Shown: in pieces, positions 18,524 to 28,491 of the stretch | Layout: every line of letters starts with the position of its first letter | Numbering within the stretch: position 1 is the first letter of the stretch | Source of the DNA: Thioalkalivibrio sp. ALMg11 | GTDB taxonomy: Bacteria; Pseudomonadota; Gammaproteobacteria; Ectothiorhodospirales; Ectothiorhodospiraceae | NCBI RefSeq assembly: GCF_000377905.1 | Contig: NZ_KB898873.1 | Span: forward strand, 422,233 to 486,232 | DNA length: 64,000 bases | Direction of reading: 5' to 3' | The notes under the pieces: model-generated | What the model was told of the DNA's origin: nothing | Seen by the model: only the letters and a program-made list of their open reading frames with translations | The model's database searches: none | Position numbers and translations under genes: made by a program

Positions 18524-19345
18524 TTGGCCGCCTCCGACCGCCTGAGCGAACGCGACTTCCGGCGCGTTGTCCGCCTAACGCAGGAACGCACCGGAATCAT
18601 GCTCAACGAGAGCAAGAAGGAGCTGGTATTCAGCCGGCTCTCGCGGCGGCTGCGCGTGCTCGGGCTGGATGCCTTCGACACCTATCTGGACCGAGTCGAA
18701 GGGGATGACGAGGGCGAAATTGAGGAGTTCATCAATGCGCTGACCACCAACCTGACCGCGTTCTTCCGCGAACCGCATCACTTCGAGATGCTGGGTGGCC
18801 CAGTGCTGCAGGAGATCCGACGGCTCAACCCGAACGGCCCGCTGAAGGTCTGGTCGGCGGGGTGCTCCACCGGCGAGGAGCCCTACTCCATCGCCATGAC
18901 CCTGGCCGAGGCCCTGCCCTCGCCGGATGAGGTACGCATCCTGGCCACCGATATCGACTCGCGCGTGGTCGAGCATGCCGACGCCGGGGTCTATGACGCG
19001 AAGCGCGTCACCGGCATCCCGGGCGCACGCCAGCAACGCTGGCTGTTGCGCGGCAAGGGGGCCAACGAGGACCGGGTGAAGATCCGCGACGAGCTGCGCG
19101 CCATGGTGCATTTCAAGCAGCTGAACCTGTTCGACCCCTGGCCGATGAAAGGCCCACTGGACGTGATCTTCTGCCGTAATACGTTGATCTACTTCGACAA
19201 GCCGACCCAGAAGCAGCTGGTGGAGCGTTTTGCCAAGCTGCTACGCCCGGAGGGCTATCTGTTCATCGGTCACTCGGAGTCCCTGTTCCGCGTGACCGAG
19301 GACTTCCGGCTGCTGGAACAGACGCTGTACCGGCGGGCCCGCTGA
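18524..19345 (+). CDS. cheR: Chemotaxis protein methyltransferase CheR
   Basis: A 273-residue SAM-dependent methylase that adds methyl groups to receptor glutamates. The N-terminal helical domain (about 1-85) precedes the catalytic domain with the SAM motif VWSAGCSTGEEPYS, then LATDIDSRVVEHA and VIFCRNTLIYFD. The start is TTG at 18524, chosen for the AGGGAGA site eight bases upstream; the next in-frame ATG would remove part of the N-terminal domain. The beta-subdomain that binds receptor pentapeptides lies around FDKPTQKQLVERF and before. The neighbouring receptor ends in such a pentapeptide, so the pair probably work together. Its stop overlaps the cheD start (TGATG). Confidence 0.95.
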   Translation: MAASDRLSERDFRRVVRLTQERTGIMLNESKKELVFSRLSRRLRVLGLDAFDTYLDRVEGDDEGEIEEFINALTTNLTAFFREPHHFEMLGGPVLQEIRRLNPNGPLKVWSAGCSTGEEPYSIAMTLAEALPSPDEVRILATDIDSRVVEHADAGVYDAKRVTGIPGARQQRWLLRGKGANEDRVKIRDELRAMVHFKQLNLFDPWPMKGPLDVIFCRNTLIYFDKPTQKQLVERFAKLLRPEGYLFIGHSESLFRVTEDFRLLEQTLYRRAR

Positions 19346-19968
19346 TGTCCGCCCTGCCGCAGCTGCACGATGACGCCTTCGCGCACATCAACCGCTACTG
19401 GGATCGGGTGCACGCCTGCCCGGCCGCGAAGCTGCTGCCGGGGGAATGCTATGTGTCGGTTTCGCGTTCGGAGCTGATCACCACGGTGCTCGGCTCCTGC
19501 GTCTCCGCCTGCGTGTGGTCATCCGAAGCCGGGGTCGGGGGCATGAACCACTTCATGCTGCCGGACGGCGACCGCGACAGCGGCTGGGGACCGGCCGTCT
19601 CCAGCGCCACCCGCTACGGCACCCACGCGATGGAGTTCCTGATCAACGAACTGCTCAAGCTGGGGGCCCGCCGCGAGGATCTGCGCATCAAGATGTTTGG
19701 CGGGGGCCGCGTGATGGCCGGGATGAGCGATGTCGGCGCGGGCAACATCGCCTTCATGCGCCGGTTCCTGCATGACGAGAACCTGGAATTGGTGGCGGAA
19801 GACGTGGGCGGGCGCTGGCCGCGCAAGGTCGTGTTCTTTCCTGCCACCGGGCGGGCACGGGTCAAGAAGCTCGTATCCCTGCACAACAACACCCTGCTCG
19901 AGCGCGAGCAGGACTACCGCCGCCAACTACAGGACGAACCCCTGCACGGCGACGTGGAGCTTTTCTAG
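19345..19968 (+). CDS. cheD: Chemoreceptor glutamine deamidase CheD
   Basis: A 207-residue CheD. It deamidates receptor glutamines to glutamates so that CheR can methylate them. The nucleophile is C52 in TVLGSCVSACVW and the partner His is H69 in GGMNHFMLP. The FGGG motif of the core is in KMFGGGRVMAGM. The C-terminal tail ends GDVELF, the same six residues that end the membrane receptor two genes downstream. The gene overlaps cheR by one base, and cheB begins directly after it. Confidence 0.95.
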   Translation: MSALPQLHDDAFAHINRYWDRVHACPAAKLLPGECYVSVSRSELITTVLGSCVSACVWSSEAGVGGMNHFMLPDGDRDSGWGPAVSSATRYGTHAMEFLINELLKLGARREDLRIKMFGGGRVMAGMSDVGAGNIAFMRRFLHDENLELVAEDVGGRWPRKVVFFPATGRARVKKLVSLHNNTLLEREQDYRRQLQDEPLHGDVELF

Positions 19969-21048
19969 ATGCCCGCTACCCCCAACTCCATTCGCGTCCT
20001 GGTCGTCGACGACTCGGCCCTGATCCGCAAGCTGCTCACGGAGATCCTGTCCCAGGCGCCGGACATCGAGGTCGTGGCTGCCGCCGCGGACCCCTACGAC
20101 GCCCGCACCAAGATCAAGCAGCACAAACCGGACGTGCTGACCCTGGACGTGGAGATGCCGAAGATGGACGGCATCACCTTCCTCCGCAATCTCATGCGGC
20201 TGCACCCGATGCCGGTTGTGATGGTCTCGTCACTGACCGAGGAAGGGGCCGACGTGACCCTGGAGGCGCTGGAGGTCGGCGCGGTGGACTTTGTCACCAA
20301 GCCCAAGGTGGACGTCTCCCACGCCCTGCAGGACTACGCCGACGTGCTGATCGACAAGGTCCGCACGGCGGCCGGTGTCCGCCTGCAGGCGCGCAGCGCG
20401 ACACCCGCCCCGGCACCGCAAAGGCTGGCCGCCGCGGGCAGTGGACGCTTCCGAACCACCGACCGGGTCATCGTCCTGGGCGCCTCTACCGGCGGCACCG
20501 AGGCCCTGCGCGAGGTGCTGGTCGCGCTGCCGCCGGATGCCCCGGGTATCCTGATCACCCAGCACATCCCGGCCGGTTTCAGCCGCGCCTTCGCCGAACG
20601 CATGGACCGCAACACCGCGCTCAGCGTGAAAGAGGCCGAGGACGGCGATATCGTAATGCCCGGGCATGCTTATGTGGCCCCGGGCAGCGACTACCACCTG
20701 CGCCTGGCACGCGACGGCGCGCGCTACATCTGCCGGCTCGACCAGAGCGGCCCGGTGAACCGCCACCGCCCTAGCGTCGATGTGCTGTTCAACTCCGCCG
20801 CGGAGCAGGCGGGCGCGAATATTGTGGCTGCCCTGCTGACCGGCATGGGCGACGACGGGGCCCGCGGTCTGCGAGCGCTGCGCGAGGCCGGGGCCCACAC
20901 CATCGCCCAGAACGAGAACACCAGCCTGGTTTGGGGTATGCCCGGCGAGGCTGTCAAACGGGACGCGGCCATCCAGGTTCTGCCGCTGGGCGGTATCGCC
21001 GCTGCGCTGATTCGGGATCACCGCAACGCCGCCGCATCCGGCCAATAG
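19969..21048 (+). CDS. cheB: Chemotaxis response regulator methylesterase CheB
   Basis: A 359-residue CheB that removes receptor methyl groups. The receiver domain is at 1-125, with DDS near residue 15, the phosphoacceptor Asp in [11 protein letters not shown] and Lys in FVTKPK. A linker of about 40 residues follows, then the esterase domain with the triad Ser in [11 protein letters not shown], His in [10 protein letters not shown] and Asp in [11 protein letters not shown]. All catalytic residues are present. The ATG is the base after the cheD stop. With CheR and CheD this completes the adaptation set of the operon. Confidence 0.96.
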   Translation: MPATPNSIRVLVVDDSALIRKLLTEILSQAPDIEVVAAAADPYDARTKIKQHKPDVLTLDVEMPKMDGITFLRNLMRLHPMPVVMVSSLTEEGADVTLEALEVGAVDFVTKPKVDVSHALQDYADVLIDKVRTAAGVRLQARSATPAPAPQRLAAAGSGRFRTTDRVIVLGASTGGTEALREVLVALPPDAPGILITQHIPAGFSRAFAERMDRNTALSVKEAEDGDIVMPGHAYVAPGSDYHLRLARDGARYICRLDQSGPVNRHRPSVDVLFNSAAEQAGANIVAALLTGMGDDGARGLRALREAGAHTIAQNENTSLVWGMPGEAVKRDAAIQVLPLGGIAAALIRDHRNAAASGQ

Positions 21049-21059
21049 GAGCAACGTGA

Positions 21060-22259
21060 ATGGACGACCGCATGCAATGGCTCACCCGTGATTCGGTCCA
21101 GAAAGCCCTCGCGCTGGCGCTGACCGCCCTGCTCCTGCTCGCGGCCATCATCACTGGCTTCTCCGCCGCCTGGTGGCAAGCGCTGGGCGCCGTGATCATG
21201 GCCGGGCTGGCCGCGCTGCTCACCCTGGGTATTCACCAGCGCGAGCGGGCGGCCACTGCCACCACGTCCGGCAAGGAAACACGCCCGGGTCAGCCCACCG
21301 GCGGGAGCGAACTCTCCGACGAGCTGGATCAAGCGATGGATTTCGAACTGGGGCAGCTGTCGGCCGAAATCGGCCGACAGCGTGGCCTGATCGCCGAGGC
21401 AGTGAAGGACCTGGGGTCCAGCTTCAACGAAATGCACGAAATCGCCGCACGTCAGATGGAGCTGATGACCAACGACATTGCACAGGGCAACGGCGACCAG
21501 GAGATGACCCAGGCCCAGATCATCACCGAATTAACCCGCAAGTCCGACGAGACCCTGCAGATGTTCATCGACACCCTGGTCGAGATCAGTCGCCAGAGTG
21601 TCGAAAGCGCCCACCATATGGAAGACATGAGCCAGCACATGGATGGGGTCTTCAAGCTGCTGGACAGCGCCGGCGCGATCGCCGGGCAGACCAACCTCCT
21701 GGCGTTGAATGCCAGCATCGAGGCCGCCCGCGCCGGCGAGGCCGGGCGCGGTTTCTCGGTGGTCGCCGACGAGGTCCGCACGCTGTCGCAGCGTTCGGCC
21801 ACCTTCCACGACGACATCCGCAAGCAGATCGATCAGGCGCGCGAGTCGATCGTCAAGGTACACGGCACGGTGCATGACATGGCCTCGCGCGACATGAGCG
21901 ACACCATGGGTGAAAAGGAGCGCATTACCGAGCTATTCGAATACGCCCAGCGCTCCACCGACGAACTGGACGCGCGAATCCGCGAAGAGGCCGAGTTGAG
22001 CGAACGCATGAACCAGGCGGTCTCCATCGCCGTACGCTCACTACAATTCGAGGACATTGCCCGACAGTCGCTGGGCACCGCTGACGAGGCGGTTGCCCAC
22101 CTGCAGGAGCTTCAGGGCATCCTGCACGAGGCCCGCTCGACCGAGGACGCCCGGGCCATGGCGCAGCGCGTGCACGAGTGGCGCGAGCGTCGCCAGGAGA
22201 ATTACCACCGCGCGGTGGACCAGCAGAACATGGCCACCGGCGACGTGGAATTATTCTGA
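21060..22259 (+). CDS. Short membrane-anchored chemoreceptor ending in GDVELF
   Basis: A 399-residue receptor-like protein with two membrane helices at about 15-35 and 38-58. Almost nothing lies between them, so there is no periplasmic sensor. A long helical region follows with the receptor tip [32 protein letters not shown]. No HAMP domain is evident. The last six residues are GDVELF, as in CheD of the same operon. The last Leu is TTA, rare in this GC-rich genome. It may sense from the cytosolic side or act as an array partner. It closes the che operon; a strong hairpin lies about 180 bases downstream. Confidence 0.88.
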   Translation: MDDRMQWLTRDSVQKALALALTALLLLAAIITGFSAAWWQALGAVIMAGLAALLTLGIHQRERAATATTSGKETRPGQPTGGSELSDELDQAMDFELGQLSAEIGRQRGLIAEAVKDLGSSFNEMHEIAARQMELMTNDIAQGNGDQEMTQAQIITELTRKSDETLQMFIDTLVEISRQSVESAHHMEDMSQHMDGVFKLLDSAGAIAGQTNLLALNASIEAARAGEAGRGFSVVADEVRTLSQRSATFHDDIRKQIDQARESIVKVHGTVHDMASRDMSDTMGEKERITELFEYAQRSTDELDARIREEAELSERMNQAVSIAVRSLQFEDIARQSLGTADEAVAHLQELQGILHEARSTEDARAMAQRVHEWRERRQENYHRAVDQQNMATGDVELF

Positions 22260-22439
22260 GATTTTGCCATCCAACCTCCCCGCCGACGTCGCCCTTCCGG
22301 CATCATGCCGGCCATCATCCGCCAGGGGAACGCAGCTTCATTCGCGCCTCCCCGCAGCACACCGGATGTGCCGCCAGAATCGACCGGACCAAACGGTTGA
22401 TTCCGGCACAAGCTGCGACTCGGATTTGCAGCGTCGCTT

Positions 22440-22473
22440 GCGCTGAACAAGCCAGGGTGGCTTTGTTCAGCGC
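22440..22473. terminator. Strong hairpin between the che operon and the partner-switch operon
   Basis: GCGCTGAACAAGCC and GGCTTTGTTCAGCGC form a 14-pair stem with one bulged T and a five-base loop. No T tract follows, so a classical intrinsic terminator is not certain. It could also stabilise a 3' end or control the following operon. The rest of 22260-22518 shows no gene. Confidence 0.5.
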
Positions 22474-22518
22474 CTACTCCACCGGGCACGAAGCCCCCCA
22501 TAGCGCCAGGAATCGCAT

Positions 22519-22824
22519 ATGAGTATCGAGCAACACACCTCCGACGACGGCAAGGAAGTCCGCATCCGGGTCAAGGGTCGCTTCGACTTCGAACAGCACC
22601 AGGACTTCCGCGCCGCCTACCGCGACACCGCCGGGACCGGCGTGCGTTACACCGTGGACCTCTCGCAGACCGAATACATGGACAGCTCCGCTCTGGGCAT
22701 GCTGCTCCTGCTGCGAGAACACGCCGGAGGCGAGTTCTCCGATGTCACCGTCACCAATGCCTCCCAGGGCGTGCGCAAGGTGCTGGATATCGCCAATTTC
22801 GGCCGCCTGTTCCGCATTCAGTAG
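22519..22824 (+). CDS. STAS anti-anti-sigma-type protein (HsbA-like)
   Basis: A 101-residue STAS domain with the phosphorylatable site intact: D55-S56-S57 in TEYMDSSALGML. This contrasts with the STAS protein at 12139, which lacks the Ser. The next gene encodes a phosphatase-kinase of the partner-switching type, so this protein is the expected phosphorylation target. The pair resembles HsbA and HsbR of Pseudomonas aeruginosa, where the STAS protein toggles between FlgM and a diguanylate cyclase. The spacing to the next gene is seven bases, so they are one operon. Its own start follows CAGGAATC. Confidence 0.88.
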   Translation: MSIEQHTSDDGKEVRIRVKGRFDFEQHQDFRAAYRDTAGTGVRYTVDLSQTEYMDSSALGMLLLLREHAGGEFSDVTVTNASQGVRKVLDIANFGRLFRIQ

Positions 22825-22831
22825 CAGGGTC

Positions 22832-24616
22832 GTGGACGAACAGACCAACATCCCGACCAGCAACGAATCCTCGCCGGGCGATCTGATCTGCGGCGAGGGA
22901 CTGGTGCTGGTGGTCGACGACGACCCGCACAACCGCCGCCTGCTGCGAATGATGCTGATGGGCGCCGGATACCGAATCCGCGAGGCCAACAACGGTCTTG
23001 CGGCCGTGGAGGCCTGCCGCGAGCAAGTGCCGGACCTGATCCTGATGGACGTGATGATGCCGGAGTTGGACGGCTACCAGGCCACCTCCCGCATCAAGGC
23101 CGCGATGGGCCATCACTTCGTCCCGGTGATCTTCCTGACCGCCCTGGACGATGAGAACGCCCTGCTGCGCGGCATCGAGTCGGGCGGGGATGATTTCCTC
23201 AGCAAGCCGCTGAATCTCGCGGTCCTCAAGGCCAAGATCCATGCGATGGAGCGCCTGCGCGACCTGCACGCGGGGCTGCAAAGCCGCAATGAGGCCCTGC
23301 TGCGCGCCCAGGCTCGCCAGGCCTGGGAAGAAGAGACCGCCGAAGGCCTGTTCTCGCGCGCCATCACCCGCCGCAACCAAGGTCTGGACCGGTTGCGGTT
23401 GCATCGCTGCGCTGCCTCCACCTTCAGCGGCGACGTAGTGCTCTCCGACTACACCCCCGACGGGGCGCTGCGCGTCCTGGTAGGCGATTTCACTGGCCAC
23501 GGGCTGACCGCCGCGATCGGGACATATCCGGTCAGCGAGACCTTTCACACCCTGACCCAGGAAGGCGTGGACGACCAAGAACTGCTACACGAGTTGAACC
23601 ACGTCCTGCACGATTTCCTGCCAGCCGCGATGTTCATGGGTGCGCTGCTCGTCACGTTCTCCGCCGACGGCCGCCGGGTCCGCCTGTGGAACGGCGGCAT
23701 GCCCGACGCCTGGCTGTGCAACTCGCAACGGGACCGGGTGCGGCGCATCCAGTCCCAGGCCATGCCACTGGGCATCCTCGACCGCCTCGACGCTGATACC
23801 GGAACCCGTTCCTTCGATCTAGACGAGGGCGACTGGCTCACGCTGGTCAGCGACGGGGTGCTGGAGGCCACCGATGTCGCTGGCACCGCGTTCGGCGAAG
23901 GCACGATCTCTCGCCACTGCCAGTCCAGCCAGTCCTCTGCGGATGCTTTCGAGCGCATCCGCGAAGCGCTGGACACCCACTGCGGGGAAAAGACGCCCGC
24001 CGACGACATGACCCTGGTGACCATCGACTGCACGCCCGCGGTAGTCACCGAAAGCGAGCGCCCACAGGGTCGCCAGCTAGGGGGCACCCTACGTTGGTCA
24101 GTGGAGGCCAGCGACCAACGCCTGGCCGAGATTGACTTGGTCGGCGCGGCCCGATCCCAGCTGCTCGAATGGCTGCCGAACCTGGGAGGCGGCCACGCCG
24201 AGGCACTACAGACGGTCATCGCCGAGCTTTGCAATAACGCCTTCGAGCACGGTGTGCTGCGCCTGGACTCCGACATGAAGGCCACGGTAGAGGGCTTCGA
24301 GCAGTACTACCAGCAGCGGACCGAGGGCCTGCGTGACATTCGCGGCCGTATCGGCATCTCCCTGCGCTACCGGCCCATGGCCGGTCAGCACTGCATTCGC
24401 ATCCGGGTGCGCGACAGCGGCCCGGGCTTTGACCACCGCCAGATCCAAGAGGCCCTGGAAGGCCATGGCGAGAAGCGGCTGTGGGGGCGCGGTCTGAACC
24501 TGGTGCGCCAGCTCTGCGAGCAGGTTCGCTATCACGGCAGCGGCAACCTGGTGGAGGCGGACTATCGTTGGCGCGCCGCCACGGGTACCGGGTCCGAGGG
24601 TGGAGAGTCAGGATGA
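22832..24616 (+). CDS. Response regulator with PP2C phosphatase and Ser/Thr kinase domains (HsbR-like)
   Basis: A 594-residue three-domain switch protein. Receiver at about 22-140: DDD, phosphoacceptor D73 in [13 protein letters not shown], Lys in FLSKPLN. SpoIIE/PP2C phosphatase at about 195-395, with the metal residues in VGDFTGHGL and the closing DDMTLV. HATPase of the anti-sigma-factor kinase type at about 430-590, with N box [11 protein letters not shown] and G1 box DSGPGFD. Opposing kinase and phosphatase activities in one protein would set the phosphorylation of the STAS partner encoded upstream. The GTG at 22832, after GCAGGG, is preferred to an earlier in-frame ATG that would lie deep inside the STAS gene. 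The upstream histidine phosphotransfer protein (HptB equivalent) is not in the window. Confidence 0.9.
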   Translation: MDEQTNIPTSNESSPGDLICGEGLVLVVDDDPHNRRLLRMMLMGAGYRIREANNGLAAVEACREQVPDLILMDVMMPELDGYQATSRIKAAMGHHFVPVIFLTALDDENALLRGIESGGDDFLSKPLNLAVLKAKIHAMERLRDLHAGLQSRNEALLRAQARQAWEEETAEGLFSRAITRRNQGLDRLRLHRCAASTFSGDVVLSDYTPDGALRVLVGDFTGHGLTAAIGTYPVSETFHTLTQEGVDDQELLHELNHVLHDFLPAAMFMGALLVTFSADGRRVRLWNGGMPDAWLCNSQRDRVRRIQSQAMPLGILDRLDADTGTRSFDLDEGDWLTLVSDGVLEATDVAGTAFGEGTISRHCQSSQSSADAFERIREALDTHCGEKTPADDMTLVTIDCTPAVVTESERPQGRQLGGTLRWSVEASDQRLAEIDLVGAARSQLLEWLPNLGGGHAEALQTVIAELCNNAFEHGVLRLDSDMKATVEGFEQYYQQRTEGLRDIRGRIGISLRYRPMAGQHCIRIRVRDSGPGFDHRQIQEALEGHGEKRLWGRGLNLVRQLCEQVRYHGSGNLVEADYRWRAATGTGSEGGESG

Positions 24617-26772
24617 GCTACGCCCTGGAAGCCATGCACAGCCCGGCGCCGATCGATCTGGTCAACGCCCTGAGCGAGGCGGTGCTGTTCGTCACGGCCG
24701 ATGGCCACGTGCGCTACGCCAACCCGGCGGCGGAACGCCTGTTCGGCACGACCGCCTGCAGCCTGGACGGACGCGACCTGGCTGCCCTGATCACACCCCG
24801 CGATCCGGCCTTCGATCTGCTCGAACGCCTGCGCGAATCGACCCGCGCGGATGGTTGGATCCCCCGCCGCGATCCGGTTGAACTCCTCTGCGAGGATGGC
24901 CAGTCGCGGCCGGCCCTGCTCGATATCGGAACCTGCCAGCACACGCAGGAACACGTGCAGTTCGTGGTACTGCGCGAGCAGCGGCCGGGGCACCCCGCCG
25001 ACACGCCGGAACAGGCCGAACACCTGCGCGAGGCCATCGACCTGCTGACCCGTCAGGTGCAAGAACGCATGCGCGCCGAACAGGCCCTGCAGGACAGTCA
25101 TCGGCGCCTGGTGGCCGCGCAGCGGGTAGCCCGGATCGGCCACTGGGAGTTCGTACTGGAGACCGACGAACTCCAGCTGTCACCAAGTGCCAGCGTCCTG
25201 TTCGGGCATGACGACCGTCCCCGCTCCATGCCCCGCGAGGCGCTGGTCGAAGCCACCCATCCGGATGACCGCGCGGCCATGGCCTTTGCCCTGCTGCGCC
25301 TGGCCAACGGGGAAACCGAGCGTTTCTCGATTCGGCACCGCCTGCTACTACCCAACGGCGAGGAACGCTACATGCTGGCCGAGGGCGAGCGCGCCGAGGA
25401 TTCGCCCGCCCGCATCCTCGGCATCCATCAGGACCTGACCGAGCGCGAGAAGACCGAGCAGGCGTTGTTCAAGCTGGTGAATTTCGACGCCCTGACGGGC
25501 CTGCCCAACCGCACCGGGCTGCGCACCCGATTGCGCACCGCCCTGGACGAGGCCGAGCGCCAGGGGGAATCACTGGCGGTGCTGCTGCTGGACATCGACC
25601 GTTTCACCTCCATCAACAGCACCCTGGGCCACGACGCCGGGGACGCTCTGCTGAACGCGCTGGCCCGGCGCTTGCAGAACCTGCTGCGCCCGCGCGACAC
25701 CCTGGCCCGACTGGCCGCTGACGAGTTCGCAGTGATCCTGACCGAGATCGAGGACCTCGCCCAGGCGCAGGCACGCGCGCAGACCGTTCTGGATCACTGC
25801 TCGGAACCGTTTGCCCTCGGGAAGGGTCAGCATGTCGCCACCAGCAGCGTGGGCATCAGCCTGTTCCCGCAAGATGCGCGCGGCAAGGATGACCTGCTGC
25901 GGCAAGCTACCAGCGCCCTGCACGAGGCCAAGGCCTCGGGCGGCAACACCTGCCGCTTCTATACCCAGGAGCTGAACACCCAGGCGCGCGAGCAACTGGA
26001 GCTGGAACAAGGCCTGCGAGCCGCGCTTCGCCAGCAAGAATTCGAGCTCTACTATCAGCCCCAGACCGGCCTGAACCACGGCGATACCGTCGGCGTCGAG
26101 GCCCTGATTCGCTGGCGCCACCCCGAGCGCGGGATGATCTCGCCGGGCGAATTCATCCCGCTGGCGGAGAAGACCGGACTGATTGTGCCCATCGGCGACT
26201 GGGTCCTGCGCACCGCCACGCGGCAACTGGCGGAATGGGATCGCCAGGGCCTGCCACCGCTGCGCCTGGCGATCAACCTCTCCGCCCGTCAGTTCGCCGA
26301 CCCCGAGCTCCCCGAGCGCATCCTCGAAACGCTTAATGCGGCCGGACTCGCCCCCAAGCGCCTGGAGGTGGAGATCACCGAGAGCGTGCTGGTCGAGGAC
26401 ATCGACGCGGCCGCCGAGATGCTCCAGCGCCTGGTGCACCTCGGCGTCTCGGTGGCGATCGACGACTTCGGCACCGGGCAGTCGTCCCTGCGCTACCTGC
26501 GGCGGCTGCCGCTGACCACGCTGAAGATCGACCGCGAGTTCACCTGGGGCATCGGCAACGACCCGGACGACGAGGCGATCACCCGCGCGATCATCGGCCT
26601 GGCCAAGACCCTGAAGCTGCGAGTCCTGGCCGAGGGCGTGGAGACCGAACAGCAGCACGCCTTCCTGCGCGACATGGGCTGCGACGAGGTCCAGGGCTTC
26701 CTGCTCGGCCGCCCGATGCCCGCCGCCCAGCTCGAACGCGAATGGAAGGAACGCACGCGCACACAGGGATAA
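24613..26772 (+). CDS. PAS-PAS-GGDEF-EAL protein; probable c-di-GMP phosphodiesterase with degenerate cyclase motif
   Basis: A 719-residue cytosolic protein with two PAS-like domains (about 15-120 and 165-285), a GGDEF domain (about 290-450) and an EAL domain (about 460-715). The cyclase motif reads AADEF at 368-372 instead of GGDEF. The inhibitory-site motif RPRD (359-362), five residues before it, is kept. The EAL domain has E496-A-L, NLSARQF, EITES, DDFGTG, KIDREF and EGVET, so the hydrolase should work. The likely role is degrading c-di-GMP, with the cyclase domain as a sensor. The start overlaps the HsbR-like stop (ATGA), tying it to the partner switch. A longer in-frame extension upstream was rejected. 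Confidence 0.92.
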   Translation: MSYALEAMHSPAPIDLVNALSEAVLFVTADGHVRYANPAAERLFGTTACSLDGRDLAALITPRDPAFDLLERLRESTRADGWIPRRDPVELLCEDGQSRPALLDIGTCQHTQEHVQFVVLREQRPGHPADTPEQAEHLREAIDLLTRQVQERMRAEQALQDSHRRLVAAQRVARIGHWEFVLETDELQLSPSASVLFGHDDRPRSMPREALVEATHPDDRAAMAFALLRLANGETERFSIRHRLLLPNGEERYMLAEGERAEDSPARILGIHQDLTEREKTEQALFKLVNFDALTGLPNRTGLRTRLRTALDEAERQGESLAVLLLDIDRFTSINSTLGHDAGDALLNALARRLQNLLRPRDTLARLAADEFAVILTEIEDLAQAQARAQTVLDHCSEPFALGKGQHVATSSVGISLFPQDARGKDDLLRQATSALHEAKASGGNTCRFYTQELNTQAREQLELEQGLRAALRQQEFELYYQPQTGLNHGDTVGVEALIRWRHPERGMISPGEFIPLAEKTGLIVPIGDWVLRTATRQLAEWDRQGLPPLRLAINLSARQFADPELPERILETLNAAGLAPKRLEVEITESVLVEDIDAAAEMLQRLVHLGVSVAIDDFGTGQSSLRYLRRLPLTTLKIDREFTWGIGNDPDDEAITRAIIGLAKTLKLRVLAEGVETEQQHAFLRDMGCDEVQGFLLGRPMPAAQLEREWKERTRTQG

Positions 26773-26786
26773 TCGCTTTTGGTGTG

Positions 26787-27023
26787 CCCCACAGAGGACA
26801 CGGAGAAAACCGAGGATGGTCTTGTAGCGAGTAGGATGCTGATGAGCTATGCGAATCGCATCGATCCCACGGGGCAGCCCGCCCCCGATGCGTTTCGCAT
26901 AGCTCAACGCATCCTACCGCTGCACGCCGCGAATCCGCCTGAAGGCCTTGTGGTGTCCTCTGTGCCCTCTATGGTGAAAACGCTTTTCACCTGACCCTTC
27001 TGCGTGTCTTCGTGCGCTTCGTG
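26787..27023. repeat. Nested palindromic repeat (GTAGGATG copy 2 of 5, with outer layers)
   Basis: The core 26831-26927 starts GTAGGATGCTGATGAGC and ends GAGCTCAACGCATCCTAC-like (CATAGCTCAACGCATCCTAC). Around it lies a second pair, CCACAGAGGACACGGAGAAAA on the left and GTGTCCTCTGTGCCCTC on the right. To the right is also CGTGTCTTCGTGCGCTTCGTG, the outermost layer seen in full at 28536-28842. No gene is seen between 26773 and 27063. Confidence 0.8.
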
Positions 27024-27063
27024 ATAGACAATCCCTCCATCGGCAAAACCAAGGAGAAAGAGC

Positions 27064-27783
27064 ATGCAGGACAGCGGCATTGGTTCGGCACTCGTAACGG
27101 GCAACTCCAGCGGCCTCGGCCTGGGCCTGACCCGGACCCTGCTGGAGTGTGGCGCCAGCGTCTACGGCATGAGCCGGCGCGGCTGCCCCGAGGCCGGGGT
27201 GAGCGGCGACGAAAAAGTGGATCTGGGCGATTTCGATGCCACCGGGGCCGCAATGGAACGGCTGCTGGACGGCGTGGACCGCCTTGACCTGGTGGTGCTC
27301 AACGCCGGGCTTCTGGGCCATATGCAGCACATGCAGGACGCGCCGATGGACGAACTGCGCCTGCTAATGGACGTGAACACCTTCGCCAACAAGGTCATCC
27401 TCGACGCGCTGCTGAAGCATCGCGTGGCCGTCGGCCAGATTATCGCGATCTCCTCCGGCGCCTCGGTCTCCGGGCATGCCGGCTGGAGCGGCTACTCGCT
27501 GTCCAAGGCCGCGCTGAACATGATGATGCAGCTCTACGCCCACGAATTCCCCGAAGACACCGCCATCAACGCCTTCGCCCCGGGCCTGGTCGACACCACG
27601 ATGCAGGACTACCTGTGCGACGAGGCCGACCGCGAGAGCTTCCCGGTCCTCCAGCGCCTGAAGGCGGCACGCGGCACTCAGGACATGCCCGGCCCGGAGG
27701 ATGCCGCGCGCGCCATCCTCGACGCCTTGCCGCGCCTGCGCCACACGACCCGCGGTAGCTTCGTCGACATCCGCCAGCTCTGA
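27064..27783 (+). CDS. Short-chain dehydrogenase/reductase
   Basis: A 239-residue classical SDR. The cofactor motif is TGNSSGLGLGL at about 12-22, NAG is in VVLNAGLLG, the catalytic Ser is in IAISSGAS (about 130), and Y144 and K148 are in YSLSK. The Rossmann start and the length fit the 240-250 residue classical family. The residues that choose NADPH (basic residues after the second strand, MSRRG) are present, which suggests NADPH. Substrate unknown. AAGGAGAAAG stands just before the ATG. The gene stands alone between two nested repeats. Confidence 0.88.
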   Translation: MQDSGIGSALVTGNSSGLGLGLTRTLLECGASVYGMSRRGCPEAGVSGDEKVDLGDFDATGAAMERLLDGVDRLDLVVLNAGLLGHMQHMQDAPMDELRLLMDVNTFANKVILDALLKHRVAVGQIIAISSGASVSGHAGWSGYSLSKAALNMMMQLYAHEFPEDTAINAFAPGLVDTTMQDYLCDEADRESFPVLQRLKAARGTQDMPGPEDAARAILDALPRLRHTTRGSFVDIRQL

Positions 27784-27796
27784 CGCCCGATTCTGT

Positions 27797-28010
27797 TTCA
27801 CCGCAGAGGGACGCGTAGAAAACCGAGGATGGCCTTGTAGCGGGTAGGATGCGTTAAGCGCAGCGAAACGCATCAGGGACGGGCCCCCGTCGGATCGATG
27901 CGATTCGCTCCGCTCATCAGCATCCTACCCACCACGAAACAATCCCCGCTTTTCTCGCTGCTCCCTACCCTTTGTGGCGGAAACGCTCTCGACCTCGCCC
28001 TTCGTCGCAG
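27797..28010. repeat. Nested palindromic repeat (GTAGGATG copy 3 of 5)
   Basis: The core 27844-27928 starts GTAGGATGCGTTAAGCGCAG and ends CGCTCATCAGCATCCTAC. The second layer is TTCACCGCAGAGGGACGCG on the left and a decayed CTTTGTGGCGGAAA on the right. A relic of the third layer (CGCCCTTCGTCG) follows. Between 28011 and the csp promoter nothing else is visible. Confidence 0.75.
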
Positions 28011-28089
28011 CTCTGGGCGCTTGGCGGTGGATCCCGACCCAACCCGGAAAATCGGCTTCGCAGCGCCAAAAAAGGTTCATGGAGGGGCG

Positions 28090-28119
28090 TTGGATTTTGC
28101 CTGGGATGGCGCGTATAGT
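28090..28119 (+). promoter_or_regulatory. Candidate sigma-70 promoter for the cold-shock gene
   Basis: TTGGAT, 18 bases, then TATAGT. Transcription from about 28126 would give a leader of roughly 120 bases before the GTG start. Long leaders are usual for cold-shock genes. Confidence 0.45.
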
Positions 28120-28244
28120 CGGGAGCGTGATTCGTGGTTGAGCGACAACACTAGGAAGTTTCTAGTTTTTGAACCAGTGCTCCCGTTGATCTGTTGGCAG
28201 CATGCCGCGGACACATTTTTAGTTACATGAAGAGGTTACAAGTT

Positions 28245-28448
28245 GTGAATACAGGTGTTGTGAAGTGGTTCAACGAGAGCAAGGGTTTTGGTTTCATTAC
28301 CCCCGATGATGGCGGCAAGGACGTGTTCGTCCATTTCTCCGCGATCAGCGGTTCGGGTTTCAAGACCCTGGCCGAAGGCCAGAAGGTCTCCTTTGAAATC
28401 CAGGAAACCGCCAAGGGCTTGGCCGCCGGCGAAGTGTCCGCCATCTAA
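28245..28448 (+). CDS. Cold-shock protein, CspA family
   Basis: A 67-residue single cold-shock domain that binds single-stranded nucleic acid. RNP1 is KGFGFI and RNP2 is VFVHFS; the first residues [13 protein letters not shown] are the family start. GTG at 28245 is chosen: AGAGG sits nine bases before it and the length is exactly that of CspA-type proteins. An ATG 18 bases earlier (28227) has no such site and would add a non-family sequence. The promoter candidate and the terminator enclose it as a one-gene unit with a leader of about 120 bases. Confidence 0.93.
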   Translation: MNTGVVKWFNESKGFGFITPDDGGKDVFVHFSAISGSGFKTLAEGQKVSFEIQETAKGLAAGEVSAI

Positions 28449-28491
28449 GGCGCCACTTCCAAGGCTGACGGCTCCTTCGTTGGACCGTCCG

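Noticed and set aside
22742..22831. A 30-codon longer start for the HsbR-like protein
   Set aside because: It would lie inside the STAS gene; the GTG at 22832 has a ribosome-binding site and fits the receiver domain start.
24481..24612. A longer start for the GGDEF-EAL protein
   Set aside because: It would lie inside the HsbR-like gene; the ATGA overlap at 24613 is typical of coupled genes.
28227..28244. ATG start of the cold-shock gene
   Set aside because: The AGAGG site is at the right distance only for GTG at 28245, and the resulting length is the family length.
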